From positions 1-31,067 of the forward strand of contig JAXDRV010000082.1 of assembly GCA_034090805.1 (NCBI GenBank): a DNA stretch of 31,067 nt, given 5' to 3'. The translations under genes and the position numbers were made by a program. The stretch comes from Ornithomonoglobus_A sp034090805. Lineage in GTDB: Bacteria; Bacillota; Clostridia; UBA1381. The notes beneath the pieces are model-generated. The model was not told the DNA's origin. It saw only the letters and a program-made list of their open reading frames with translations, and did no database searches. Positions 14,932 through 21,710 of this stretch are shown piece by piece. Position 1 is the first letter of the stretch. Each line of letters starts with the position of its first letter.

Positions 14932-15531
14932 TCAGACAGCGGCGGGATAATAAAGCAGATCAGTAAACCACTTTTCCTCAAGCTCCGCCTTTGTTACTCC
15001 CTCAGGCAGATCCGCCTCATCAAAATACGCATAATACTTGCCGTCAAAATCACGCTGAACGGCGCTGTAGGTTGCCTTTGCGGTCTGTCTTTCGATTGAG
15101 CCGGACGAAGGCTTTGTTTTTCCTCCCACGTTTGATGCAAACGAATATGCACCCTTGTAGTATCTCACGTAACGATATGTACCGTCCGATTTGAGTATTC
15201 TCCACGCAACTCCGAAATAGACTGTCTTTGTGTCGTTTCCGACCTCGACTACTCCGTTGTTCGGAGTAATTCCTCTCCATGCGGCGTCCACCTCGGGCGG
15301 TATGTCCGCATTTGTTATTTCGTGGCCTATCTTTTCGATATAGCTTGCCGCCTCGTATGCGCCGTTGTCCGCATCGAAAATGTCCGAGCCGCCCGCATCT
15401 GTAGGTGCAATCTCCACAACTCCCTTAAGACGCACCGCATCTCCGTAGGTTATTCCGGATTCCGTATCCGATTCGACCTTGAAAAATGTATATCGGTCAA
15501 CTCCGATTGTTGGTAATGGTCTTTTATTCAT
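14932..15531 (-). CDS. Major tail (tube) protein, phi13-like family
   Basis: The 199-residue protein resembles phi13-type major tail proteins of Firmicutes siphophages. It has IGVDRYTFFKVESDTESGITYG near the N terminus, then a beta-rich core with an acidic segment (FDADNGAYEAASYIEK) and TVYFGVAWRILKSDGTYRYVRYYKGAYSF. It forms the hexameric tail tube. The ATG at 15531 is preferred over 15537 because AAAAGGAG sits about 7 bases from it and only one base from the other. It lies directly upstream of the tail chaperone genes, as usual. Confidence 0.85.
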   Translation of the reverse strand: MNKRPLPTIGVDRYTFFKVESDTESGITYGDAVRLKGVVEIAPTDAGGSDIFDADNGAYEAASYIEKIGHEITNADIPPEVDAAWRGITPNNGVVEVGNDTKTVYFGVAWRILKSDGTYRYVRYYKGAYSFASNVGGKTKPSSGSIERQTAKATYSAVQRDFDGKYYAYFDEADLPEGVTKAELEEKWFTDLLYYPAAV

Positions 15532-15549
15532 AATCATTCTCCTTTTTAA

Positions 15550-15891
15550 TTAAATTACATATGATTTCACATACTGTACGCATCTGTGAAATATTTTTCC
15601 GCCGTCGGACGGAATATCGAGCGACAACTCACGACTGAACCCATATTTACGCATCAGCGCATTCAGCTCAACCGCAAGCATACCGCATTTATATCCCTCG
15701 TCCGCCCATATGTCTATACGAACACGGACGTCGGTTATGCTTTCTTCGTTGTCGCTGTAAAATCCGCCCTTTTCCGTCAAGGTATAATAGCTGACGGACG
15801 GCAGCTCTCCGCATTCGGACGGTGAAGCGTACACAGCCTTAACGCTCAGTCCGCCGAGTATGCTCTCAAGCTCTGTGTTTACGTCTGTCAT
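15550..15891 (-). CDS. Tail terminator / tail completion protein
   Basis: The 113-residue protein (TELESILGGLSVKAVYASPSE, then PSVSYYTLTEKGGFYSDNEE and VRVRIDIWADEGYKCGMLAVELNALM) resembles the small tail-terminator proteins (gpU or SPP1 gp17-like) that cap the tail tube before it joins the head. It lies between the gp10-like gene and the tail tube gene, as in other siphophages. The ATGA overlap with the upstream stop and an AGGAGG box inside the previous gene suggest coupled translation. Confidence 0.7.
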   Translation of the reverse strand: MTDVNTELESILGGLSVKAVYASPSECGELPSVSYYTLTEKGGFYSDNEESITDVRVRIDIWADEGYKCGMLAVELNALMRKYGFSRELSLDIPSDGGKIFHRCVQYVKSYVI

Positions 15892-16229
15892 ATTCCAAGT
15901 CCTCCTAAAACCGCCGCGGTAACAGCTCCCTCCGCCGCAGTCAGCGCAGGCGCAAGGAACGGCTGAGCGGCGGCCTTGTATGTTCCGAATTCAACGAAAA
16001 TTCCGTAGTCCTCGCCTGCGTAAATCACCGCTCCGTCGCCGCTCGCCGCTGTCGAAATCGATGATTGCAGTCTGCCCGTATCAACGGGGCAAAGCCCTCT
16101 GGCACAATCGGCAACCGCCTCCGCTCCGAGAAGCAGCGCCTCCTTTAAGCCGCTGCGCACCCTCTCGGCTATTCCGTTAAAGTCCGCCGTACCGCTCACG
16201 GATACATCTATAGTCATATTAATTCCCAT
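15888..16229 (-). CDS. HK97 gp10-like head-tail protein
   Basis: The 113-residue protein has the gp10-family signature: CPVDTGRLQSSISTAASGDG, then YAGEDYGIFVEFGTYKAAAQPFLAPAL. The family acts in head-tail joining or tail completion. The start is uncertain: ATG at 16229 has AAAGG very close, ATG at 16217 is a further candidate, and a GTG at 16244 has no ribosome box. Downstream genes follow with overlap. Unusually for the operon, 130 bases without a gene precede it. Confidence 0.82.
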   Translation of the reverse strand: MGINMTIDVSVSGTADFNGIAERVRSGLKEALLLGAEAVADCARGLCPVDTGRLQSSISTAASGDGAVIYAGEDYGIFVEFGTYKAAAQPFLAPALTAAEGAVTAAVLGGLGI

Positions 16230-16244
16230 AGCCTTTCTGCCCAC

Positions 16245-16376
16245 AAAGAATAATTAAACATCTTAACCGTTCTTGCCTGTGGGCCGACAAGGCGTTAAGT
16301 AGAATTATGCCCATGTACGTTCGCCGCAGGTGAAAATCGCACGGGCAATTAACTCCGATTAACGTGATTTTTCACA
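16245..16376. other. Gene-free gap inside the virion operon
   Basis: About 130 bases between the stopper and gp10-like genes, where most neighbours overlap or are separated by less than 50 bases. I see no convincing open frame, promoter or terminator. It may be the scar of a lost small gene. Confidence 0.4.
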
Positions 16377-16688
16377 TTAATCCTCCTTCAAATATGCTTT
16401 AGTGCCTATCCTTCTCCGCTCAACCGCCGTCACTATGTACCGCCTGCCCTCTGCTCTTATGCAGACTCCGGCTTTAAGCTTATCCGTATTTTGGCAGTAC
16501 ATCACTGCCGTGCAGCCTTCGTATATTCCGAAATCAAGCCGCTTTCCTCCGTTTCCGACAGGCTGAATATCGGCATACACTCTGCCCAGCTCCTCATATC
16601 TCGTTCCGTGCGAATAGCTGCTTGACGCCCTTTCTATTACCGCCTCTGTATCATAAAGCCTTGAGAAGGCTCGCTCCGTATTTATCAC
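16377..16688 (-). CDS. Head-tail stopper / closure protein
   Basis: The 103-residue protein (RLYDTEAVIERASSSYSHG, GRVYADIQPV, RLDFGIYEGCTAVMYC, IRAEGRRYIVTAVERRRIG) has the small beta-barrel pattern of SPP1 gp16-like head-closure proteins. The start is GTG at 16688 with GGAGGTGA upstream, overlapping the end of the preceding connector gene. Its place after the connector fits the standard order. Confidence 0.72.
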   Translation of the reverse strand: MINTERAFSRLYDTEAVIERASSSYSHGTRYEELGRVYADIQPVGNGGKRLDFGIYEGCTAVMYCQNTDKLKAGVCIRAEGRRYIVTAVERRRIGTKAYLKED

Positions 16689-16692
16689 GGTG

Positions 16693-17043
16693 TCACCTCC
16701 GCTTCATCTCGGAGGGCAGCCTGCCCCGCCTGTTCACGAACGGAGCAAGCCTTTCGGCGTAATCCTCTTCCAAACTATCGGGGACACTAAAATTAATTTG
16801 TCTGTCCCCTTCGGTCACCGATGTTACCGCACCGCTCTCTCCGAGGAAATCTCTTTTGTATTTTTTCGCCGCAATGTCTGCGGTAAAGCCGATAAGCTGA
16901 TACGGCAGGGCATCAATGCGACAGTAGCTTTTTATCGCATTTACGCATTCGCCTATTATAAGCCTTAAAACTGCGTCCTTTTCGGTATCGCTTATACCGA
17001 GAAGGATTTTAGTGTCCCCTAATATCTGTTCCGCATATTCCAT
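16693..17043 (-). CDS. Head-tail connector (gp6/gp15-like adaptor)
   Basis: The 116-residue, mostly helical protein (KDAVLRLIIGECVNAIKSYC, LPYQLIGFTADIAAKKYKRDF) is typical of phage adaptors that bind under the portal. It follows the major capsid gene. Three copies of the recurring motif touch it: one supplies the ribosome binding site and overlaps the ATG, one encodes GDTKI at residues 9-13, and a palindromic pair encodes the segment GDRQINFSVP. Such additions in a 116-residue protein are notable. Confidence 0.8.
   Translation of the reverse strand: MEYAEQILGDTKILLGISDTEKDAVLRLIIGECVNAIKSYCRIDALPYQLIGFTADIAAKKYKRDFLGESGAVTSVTEGDRQINFSVPDSLEEDYAERLAPFVNRRGRLPSEMKRR
16780..16809. repeat. Palindromic pair of the motif (REP-like) inside a coding region
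   Basis: GGGGACACTAAAAT (16780-16793) and ATTTGTCTGTCCCC (16796-16809) face each other, so GGGGACA and TGTCCCC form a stem with AT-rich arms. On the coding strand the 30 bases read GDRQINFSVP in frame in the connector gene. The layout resembles a REP-type palindromic unit. Confidence 0.8.
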
Positions 17044-17053
17044 TTAGTGTCCC
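17006..17053. repeat. Two motif copies at the start of the connector gene
   Basis: ATTTTAGTGTCCCC at 17006-17019 reads GDTKI on the coding strand. ATTTAGTGTCCC at 17042-17053 lacks one T and overlaps the start codon; its GAGGG part acts as the ribosome binding site. Confidence 0.85.
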
Positions 17054-17061
17054 TCGCATTC

Positions 17062-17877
17062 TCAGGCAGTCTTGTGAACGTATACTCCGCTTTTTTTGTT
17101 ATTGAGGATAAATGCGTCGTAGTACACTCTGCCCTCCACGAGCCAGCCGTTTATACCGGGAGGATTGTCATGAATTTTGTATTCGGCAAGCTTTACGGGC
17201 GAAACGACAGCCGAACGTGCCGCTATGATAAACGCCGTATTTGCCGGCATAAGAGAGTCGGGAACGGCAACGAGCTTTATTCCGTCAATCATTCCCACCT
17301 GACCCTTGACGAGCATATTCTGCGACGCATCGCCGTTTCTGACAAACGAGGGATCTGTTTTTATAAGCTTGTAAAAATCGCTTGATACAAACGCTGTGCA
17401 GTCCTCGGTCGGAACGAGAGCGTTGAACATTTCCGCTGCGCCGTCAAGGAATGCCTCGTATGCGTTTTCGCTTGTTATTTCCGCTGTCGCACCTGCGGTA
17501 ACGGAGGCAAGCTTGTCAAGACGGTACTTGTCTATTTCGGGGATAACCACCTCACGCAGCTGTCTTTGAAGAGCCGCTCCGGCTGCCGATGACATCATGG
17601 TATCATCGTGGTTTCCTCTGTCTATCGAGAATGTGAAGCTTCTGTCCTTTGAGAGTGTCAGCTCCTGGACGGTGTTCTGCAGCTCGGCGGGTGTTCCGTA
17701 GCGGTTTTCGCCCGTTCTCGAATAGTCGTTCATGGGTGCTGTCGGAATCGAATACACGTTCACGGTTTTCACACCGACAAAATCATAATCCTTGTTCACC
17801 GCATTGTCGGTGAGAGCCTCTTTTGAAAATTTTTCGTCAATTTTCTGTGCATATTTGCTTGCATAATTAATTGCCAT
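17062..17877 (-). CDS. Major capsid protein
   Basis: The 271-residue protein follows the scaffold gene and has the pattern of HK97-fold capsid proteins of Clostridia phages: AINYASKYAQKIDEKFSKEAL at the start, then LSKDRSFTFSIDRGNHDD, VIPEIDKYRLDKLAS, and near the C terminus VGMIDGIKLVAVPDSLMP with INGWLVEGRVYYDAFILNNK. No N-terminal delta or protease site is evident, which fits the absence of a prohead protease in the operon. GAAAGGAAAC precedes the ATG. Confidence 0.88.
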   Translation of the reverse strand: MAINYASKYAQKIDEKFSKEALTDNAVNKDYDFVGVKTVNVYSIPTAPMNDYSRTGENRYGTPAELQNTVQELTLSKDRSFTFSIDRGNHDDTMMSSAAGAALQRQLREVVIPEIDKYRLDKLASVTAGATAEITSENAYEAFLDGAAEMFNALVPTEDCTAFVSSDFYKLIKTDPSFVRNGDASQNMLVKGQVGMIDGIKLVAVPDSLMPANTAFIIAARSAVVSPVKLAEYKIHDNPPGINGWLVEGRVYYDAFILNNKKSGVYVHKTA

Positions 17878-17918
17878 ATTTTTGTTTCCTTTCTGTTACA
17901 ATATATTTGTGGGTTTTA

Positions 17919-18389
17919 TTATTTTCCGAATCCGTTCAAAAACGGATCGCACGCCGCCGGAGCGGAGCCGGTTCTGGGTGTAACGCCCTTAAGACGCTCC
18001 GATACCTCTTCCTCCACAGCCTTGAGAAATTGTTCCTTGAATATGCTTATATTCTCGGCGGTGGTTTCCGTATCCGAGCCCTTGAGAATTTTTGCGAAGG
18101 CAATGGGCAGTCCCGAATTTGACAACGCCTTTGCCGCCTCAAACTCCATACGCTCGCTCATGTACTGGCTGCGCTCCTCGTCAAATGCCTTTTGCTTTTT
18201 GTCAAATTCCTCACGGCTGCGCTCGTCTGCGCTCATGGTCGCAAGTCGTGCCGCCTCGTCACGCTCCGCCGCAAGACGCTCCTCAAGTCCCTTTTCCCAT
18301 TCGCTCTTTTTTTCCGAAACAGCCTTTTCAATTTCGCGCTCAAGCTGTTCCTTTGAAAAGCTCTGCTCAGTTTTCTTTTTGCTCTGCAC
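17919..18389 (-). CDS. Phage scaffolding protein (DUF4355-like)
   Basis: The 156-residue acidic and basic coiled-coil protein (LEREIEKAVSEKKSEWEKGL, then RSREEFDKKQKAFDEERSQY) ends in a conserved region (LPIAFAKILKGSDTETTAENISIFKEQF) found in Firmicutes phage scaffolds. It guides capsid assembly and is then released. The start is GTG at 18389; AAGGAGG lies 9 bases upstream, inside the end of the portal gene, which it overlaps by 23 bases. Confidence 0.85.
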   Translation of the reverse strand: MQSKKKTEQSFSKEQLEREIEKAVSEKKSEWEKGLEERLAAERDEAARLATMSADERSREEFDKKQKAFDEERSQYMSERMEFEAAKALSNSGLPIAFAKILKGSDTETTAENISIFKEQFLKAVEEEVSERLKGVTPRTGSAPAACDPFLNGFGK

Positions 18390-19692
18390 TTTGCAGGACC
18401 TCCTTTACTTTTTTTCTTTCACGGAGCGACAGCTCCGCCTCCTCCTTGGGGTCGGACACAAATGAAAGCTGCGCCAAAAGCGTTTCATTCGTCGCCAAAT
18501 CCCTCAGATTGTTCACCATTTCCGAAATTTCCAGCTCGTTTACCGGCAGGTTTCTGTTAAACACCACGTCCACACGGTGCAGCGGAACGTGCTGCATACT
18601 GCCCTTCAGCGACAGATAGCTGTTGTACATGGAAAACCTCTGCTTAAGCCCCTTTGCAAACATTCTCTCCTTATTCCGCACATGCTGCTCAAAGCCCATA
18701 AGCTTGTATTTTATGGCAACACCGGAAAGATTGTTCCCGAAGCTTTCGTCCGATAAATCCGGAACCATCGAAAAACGGTGTATATCCTGCTTGATTGAAT
18801 CACGCAGCACCTCGATATCCGCCTCGGTCATGACCTTTGACAGATACCTTGCCTCCGCACCCTCATAGCCCATGAGTATGCGCTCCTCCCGCAGCTTTTT
18901 CGCCTGCTCCGTATCAAGCTCTATCCCCGACAGGAATAAAAATGCCTCGACAAACTGCGCTTTGTCGTTTATTCTGTCGGAGCACAGCAGATTGTAAGCG
19001 TCAATCAGCGGTATAAGCTGCTCAAAGTCGCCCTGTGCGTCCTCGTTGTTCCTGTATTCAATCAGCGGAACATCATTAAAATAATGAAGATTGACCTCCT
19101 TCAGCTCCATATTCATAAAGCTGTCGACGTCATTTTCATAAATATAAACAGCCGTTTCGTCGCACGCTATGCAGCACACCCCCGAAACATTGCCGTCAAT
19201 ATCACGCTTTTTATAATAGTGTACTCCCAAAAGCGGACGTTCGTCCACAGTCGAGCCGTAGACAACGAACGTGTCAAACGGCAGCAGCCGCACGCTTTTC
19301 GGTTTTGATTTTTCATCGATATACAGCAGCTCATACGCTCTGCCGTATATCCCCATATCACGCTCAAGGCTGCTGTCGAGATTTGCTATATCCTGCTCAA
19401 GATAGCTGTTTTTGACCGCCTCGATGTCGTATCCGTCACTGCACGCATACGTCACGGGATTGCCGACAAGATAGCTTTTTGCCATGTCAACAATGTATTT
19501 TGCATGATTGCAGACGATTCTGTTGTTCACACTTTCCCCATTCAGACGCTGCCTGTTACGAATATCGTGTCTGCCGAGATAATAATCTCTCAGCCGCTCA
19601 TAACGTTCGCTGCTGCTCATGTGACGTGATATGAGCTTGTAAAGCACCTCAGCGTTTACGCCGAAGCTAAGCTCTTCTTCATCAATAATCAT
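18367..19692 (-). CDS. Phage portal protein (SPP1 gp6-like)
   Basis: The 441-residue protein matches SPP1-type portals, the dodecameric channel through which DNA enters the head. Marks include RHMSSSERYERLRDYYLGRHDI, NNRIVCNHAKYIVDMAKSYLVGNPVTY, and near residue 310 MVPDLSDESFGNNLSGVAIKYKLMG, which is the portal signature. The ATG at 19692 (MIIDEEELS) is preferred over one 24 bases upstream because GGAGG lies 6 bases before it. It follows the large terminase gene. Confidence 0.93.
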   Translation of the reverse strand: MIIDEEELSFGVNAEVLYKLISRHMSSSERYERLRDYYLGRHDIRNRQRLNGESVNNRIVCNHAKYIVDMAKSYLVGNPVTYACSDGYDIEAVKNSYLEQDIANLDSSLERDMGIYGRAYELLYIDEKSKPKSVRLLPFDTFVVYGSTVDERPLLGVHYYKKRDIDGNVSGVCCIACDETAVYIYENDVDSFMNMELKEVNLHYFNDVPLIEYRNNEDAQGDFEQLIPLIDAYNLLCSDRINDKAQFVEAFLFLSGIELDTEQAKKLREERILMGYEGAEARYLSKVMTEADIEVLRDSIKQDIHRFSMVPDLSDESFGNNLSGVAIKYKLMGFEQHVRNKERMFAKGLKQRFSMYNSYLSLKGSMQHVPLHRVDVVFNRNLPVNELEISEMVNNLRDLATNETLLAQLSFVSDPKEEAELSLRERKKVKEVLQSAEQKEN

Positions 19693-19726
19693 AATAATCC
19701 TCCATTCAGCCGCCATGCGGCGGCAC

Positions 19727-20992
19727 TCACGTAAGTTTTTCCCTTTCTATTATCCTTGCCTTTTTCCTGTTTATATCATTCTCAAGCGCATATCGTACCG
19801 CGTCTATCGAATGATTGTCCTTGTCCGGGAAATCCGCTCTGAACCGCCCGGAGCTGTCACGCTCAAGTTCGTAGGACGAAAACTCCCTTGCGGTGTTCGG
19901 ACAGCTCCCGCTGTCGATTATAATCTCATCAAGGCTCTGCAAAAACTTGATTCCGTAATTTATACTGTCGGGACCCTTTTTTGCTCCAACGGCACGCAGT
20001 CCCATCTCACGAAAGTCGTTTATGCTTTTCGGCTCTGCGCTGTCGCATACAATTACCGTATCCGCACCCTTGAGCCGTATCTCCTCCGCGGCACGGATAT
20101 TGGAAAGTCCCGCTGCAAATATTTCCTCAAATATATACAGCCGCCTCTTTTCAAGCGCACACAGCACATACACGAACGGATCGGACGCATATCCGAAATC
20201 CACCCCGGCACGCAGCCTCGAAAACGCTCCACGCTCCTCCTCGGTGATTTTCCGCACGGTTACGTTTCTGAAAACCTCTCCGCCCGTGCCGACCGCCTCT
20301 CCGAGATATTCGTGGCGGTATATAATCTCATTCGTCTTTTTGACGTGCTCCGCTTCAAGTATAAATTGCCGCCCCAGCCACTCCTCCGGTACTCCGAGAT
20401 ATGAGCTGCTGTGTACGAGCCGCCCCTCACGCTGCCTGCACGCCTCTTCGTTTATCCAGTTTTTGATGCTCATCGGCGGATTGTAGGAATAAAATACGGT
20501 ATATTTTTCGCCGCCTCTCAAAAGCGACTGATTTATGCTCCGTATTTCCCTCATTCCCGAAAACTGATCCGCCTCCTCATACCATACATAACCGATATAT
20601 CCGTCCGAGGTCTTTATCGATTTTATCTTCTTCGGATCGTCCGCTCCGCGAAAAATTATCCTCTGCCCTGTTTTTTTGTAGATAAGCTCCGGGGAATTGA
20701 GCCTTTCCTCCCATTCCTCCGACACTCCCAGCATATCGATTGCCCATTTGAGCTGCATAAAAACGCTGTCACGCAGATATGCCGCAATCTTTCTCAATAC
20801 AACACAGTGCCTGCCCGGATTCTTCATCAGTCCGAAAATAATCTCAAGGCTGACAAACGAGGATTTTGCCGATCCTCTCCCGCCCTTAAGAAAATAATGC
20901 GTATGAAGATTGTCACGTATATCGGTATGTACTCCGGCAAACGACGGCGCAATCAGCTCCGACAAACGGACGGCAAGCTCTTCATTTTCCAT
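19727..20992 (-). CDS. terL: Terminase large subunit (PBSX/SPP1-like)
   Basis: The packaging motor has an N-terminal ATPase with Walker A GGRGSAKS (37-44) and Walker B YVWYEEAD (135-142, Glu139/140). The C-terminal RNase H-like nuclease has D265 in AGVDFGYASDPF, D317 in VIVCDSAEPKS and an aspartate in DNHSIDAVRYAL near residue 400. All key acidic residues are present, so it looks functional. The 421-residue length is normal. It resembles the PBSX-family terminases that often use headful packaging; that mode is an inference from the family. Confidence 0.95.
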   Translation of the reverse strand: MENEELAVRLSELIAPSFAGVHTDIRDNLHTHYFLKGGRGSAKSSFVSLEIIFGLMKNPGRHCVVLRKIAAYLRDSVFMQLKWAIDMLGVSEEWEERLNSPELIYKKTGQRIIFRGADDPKKIKSIKTSDGYIGYVWYEEADQFSGMREIRSINQSLLRGGEKYTVFYSYNPPMSIKNWINEEACRQREGRLVHSSSYLGVPEEWLGRQFILEAEHVKKTNEIIYRHEYLGEAVGTGGEVFRNVTVRKITEEERGAFSRLRAGVDFGYASDPFVYVLCALEKRRLYIFEEIFAAGLSNIRAAEEIRLKGADTVIVCDSAEPKSINDFREMGLRAVGAKKGPDSINYGIKFLQSLDEIIIDSGSCPNTAREFSSYELERDSSGRFRADFPDKDNHSIDAVRYALENDINRKKARIIEREKLT

Positions 20993-21011
20993 CTATACGC
21001 ATCCCTCCGTC

Positions 21012-21230
21012 TTAATCTCCGGCAGAAGCTCCGCCCTCGGTACTCTGCCGCTTCCCGGCGGCTTTCTTATATATATCATCTATTATCACAACCTTGTCCG
21101 CCTCCGCTTCCTCCTTGGAAAAATGATATTTCATAAGAAAATCCGCCGCTTTCATTTTGTCGTTTACGCTTTTGTCCTCATCATAAATAATGTCCGAAAT
21201 GATTTCAAGCATCTCCTTTTTACTGATCAT
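21012..21230 (-). CDS. Terminase small subunit-like protein
   Basis: The 72-residue protein (MISKKEMLEIISDIIYDEDK, then NDKMKAADFLMKYHFSKEE) resembles the short small-terminase proteins of Firmicutes phages, which bind DNA and start packaging. The ATG at 21230 comes 2 bases after the stop of the upstream zinc-ribbon gene. A longer frame back to 21281 would overlap that gene and adds unlikely residues. It is shorter than a typical TerS with a full helix-turn-helix, so DNA binding cannot be confirmed. Confidence 0.65.
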   Translation of the reverse strand: MISKKEMLEIISDIIYDEDKSVNDKMKAADFLMKYHFSKEEAEADKVVIIDDIYKKAAGKRQSTEGGASAGD

Positions 21231-21232
21231 GG

Positions 21233-21442
21233 CTAAAATCTTTCCGTCACTCTCGTCACGCACATTTCGCAGCCGATACATTCCTCATCATCATTCAGAT
21301 AAAAATAATTCGGATACAGTGCGCCGCACACAGGACATTCGTTTATATCCTCATCGTAAATATCCCCTCCGTAATAATCGCTGCCCATACGTGCTTTTTC
21401 CATAGCAAGTATCGCTTTAGGATTATTATTACTGTAAATCAT
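21233..21442 (-). CDS. Small zinc-ribbon protein, first gene of the virion operon
   Basis: The 69-residue acidic protein carries two cysteine pairs, CPVCG (residues 36-40) and CIGCEMC (55-61), with 14 residues between them, the layout of a zinc ribbon. I do not recognise the family. AAGGAG lies 9 bases before the ATG. As the promoter-proximal gene before the terminase genes it could help DNA recognition or late transcription; this is inference from position only. Confidence 0.6.
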   Translation of the reverse strand: MIYSNNNPKAILAMEKARMGSDYYGGDIYDEDINECPVCGALYPNYFYLNDDEECIGCEMCVTRVTERF

Positions 21443-21494
21443 ATTATATCACTCCTTTTTTATCTTTTAAAGATACTTTTGTTGTAAAATTTTT

Positions 21495-21513
21495 TCCTCC
21501 GCAAAGCAGAGGA
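21495..21513 (-). promoter_or_regulatory. Hairpin in the leader of the virion operon
   Basis: TCCTCCGC (21495-21502) pairs with GCAGAGGA (21506-21513) with one G-U pair. It lies in the roughly 100-nt untranslated leader between the promoter and the zinc-ribbon gene. No T-run follows on the minus strand. It could stabilise the transcript. Confidence 0.4.
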
Positions 21514-21550
21514 TTTGCAAATTAAGGTTCTTATCCTAAAATCTGCCCTT

Positions 21551-21579
21551 ATTATACCACACATTTGTTCGTTTGTCAA
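21551..21579 (-). promoter_or_regulatory. Perfect-consensus promoter of the virion operon
   Basis: On the minus strand TTGACA (21574-21579) and TATAAT (21551-21556) are exact consensus with a 17-bp spacer. The spacer contains CGAACAAATGTG, which matches the left half of the Gram-positive SOS box (GAAC-n4-GTTC) but only part of the right half. A promoter this strong must normally be repressed; the divergent S24 repressor is the obvious candidate. Confidence 0.85.
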
Positions 21580-21591
21580 TAGGAAAAGTAA

Positions 21592-21615
21592 AATTTTAAG
21601 ATATTTTTTAAAATT
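21592..21615. promoter_or_regulatory. Inverted repeat between the divergent promoters, candidate operator
   Basis: AATTTTAA (21592-21599) and TTAAAATT (21608-21615) are exact inverted copies with an 8-bp spacer. They lie between the two -35 boxes (21579 and 21619), where one bound dimer could affect both promoters. AT-rich repeats arise by chance, so this is moderate evidence. Confidence 0.4.
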
Positions 21616-21618
21616 CTC

Positions 21619-21647
21619 TTGATTTTTCGGAATCGGTATGGTATTAT
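21619..21647 (+). promoter_or_regulatory. Promoter of the S24 repressor gene
   Basis: TTGATT (21619-21624), a 17-bp spacer and TATTAT (21642-21647) point rightwards. It is weaker than the opposing virion promoter. Confidence 0.65.
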
Positions 21648-21667
21648 TAAGATACATTAAGGCAAAA

Positions 21668-21685
21668 CAGGCGGTTATGCGCCTG
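21668..21685 (+). promoter_or_regulatory. Short palindrome upstream of the repressor start
   Basis: CAGGCG (21668-21673) and CGCCTG (21680-21685) are exact inverted copies separated by 6 bases. It lies in the repressor leader, about 25 bases before the ATG. It could be an operator for autoregulation or an mRNA hairpin. Confidence 0.4.
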
Positions 21686-21710
21686 AAAACTCATGGGAAG
21701 GATGATTATT

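Noticed and set aside
16780..17053. The GGGGACACTAAAAT motif as the target of the RAYT relict at 30.4 kb
   Set aside because: The REP-like elements inside that RAYT have a different sequence (GTAGGGGAGGG), so there is no direct evidence linking the two.
21460..21657. A 65-codon minus-strand frame between the virion operon and the repressor
   Set aside because: It covers the divergent promoters and the leader, and has no ribosome box.
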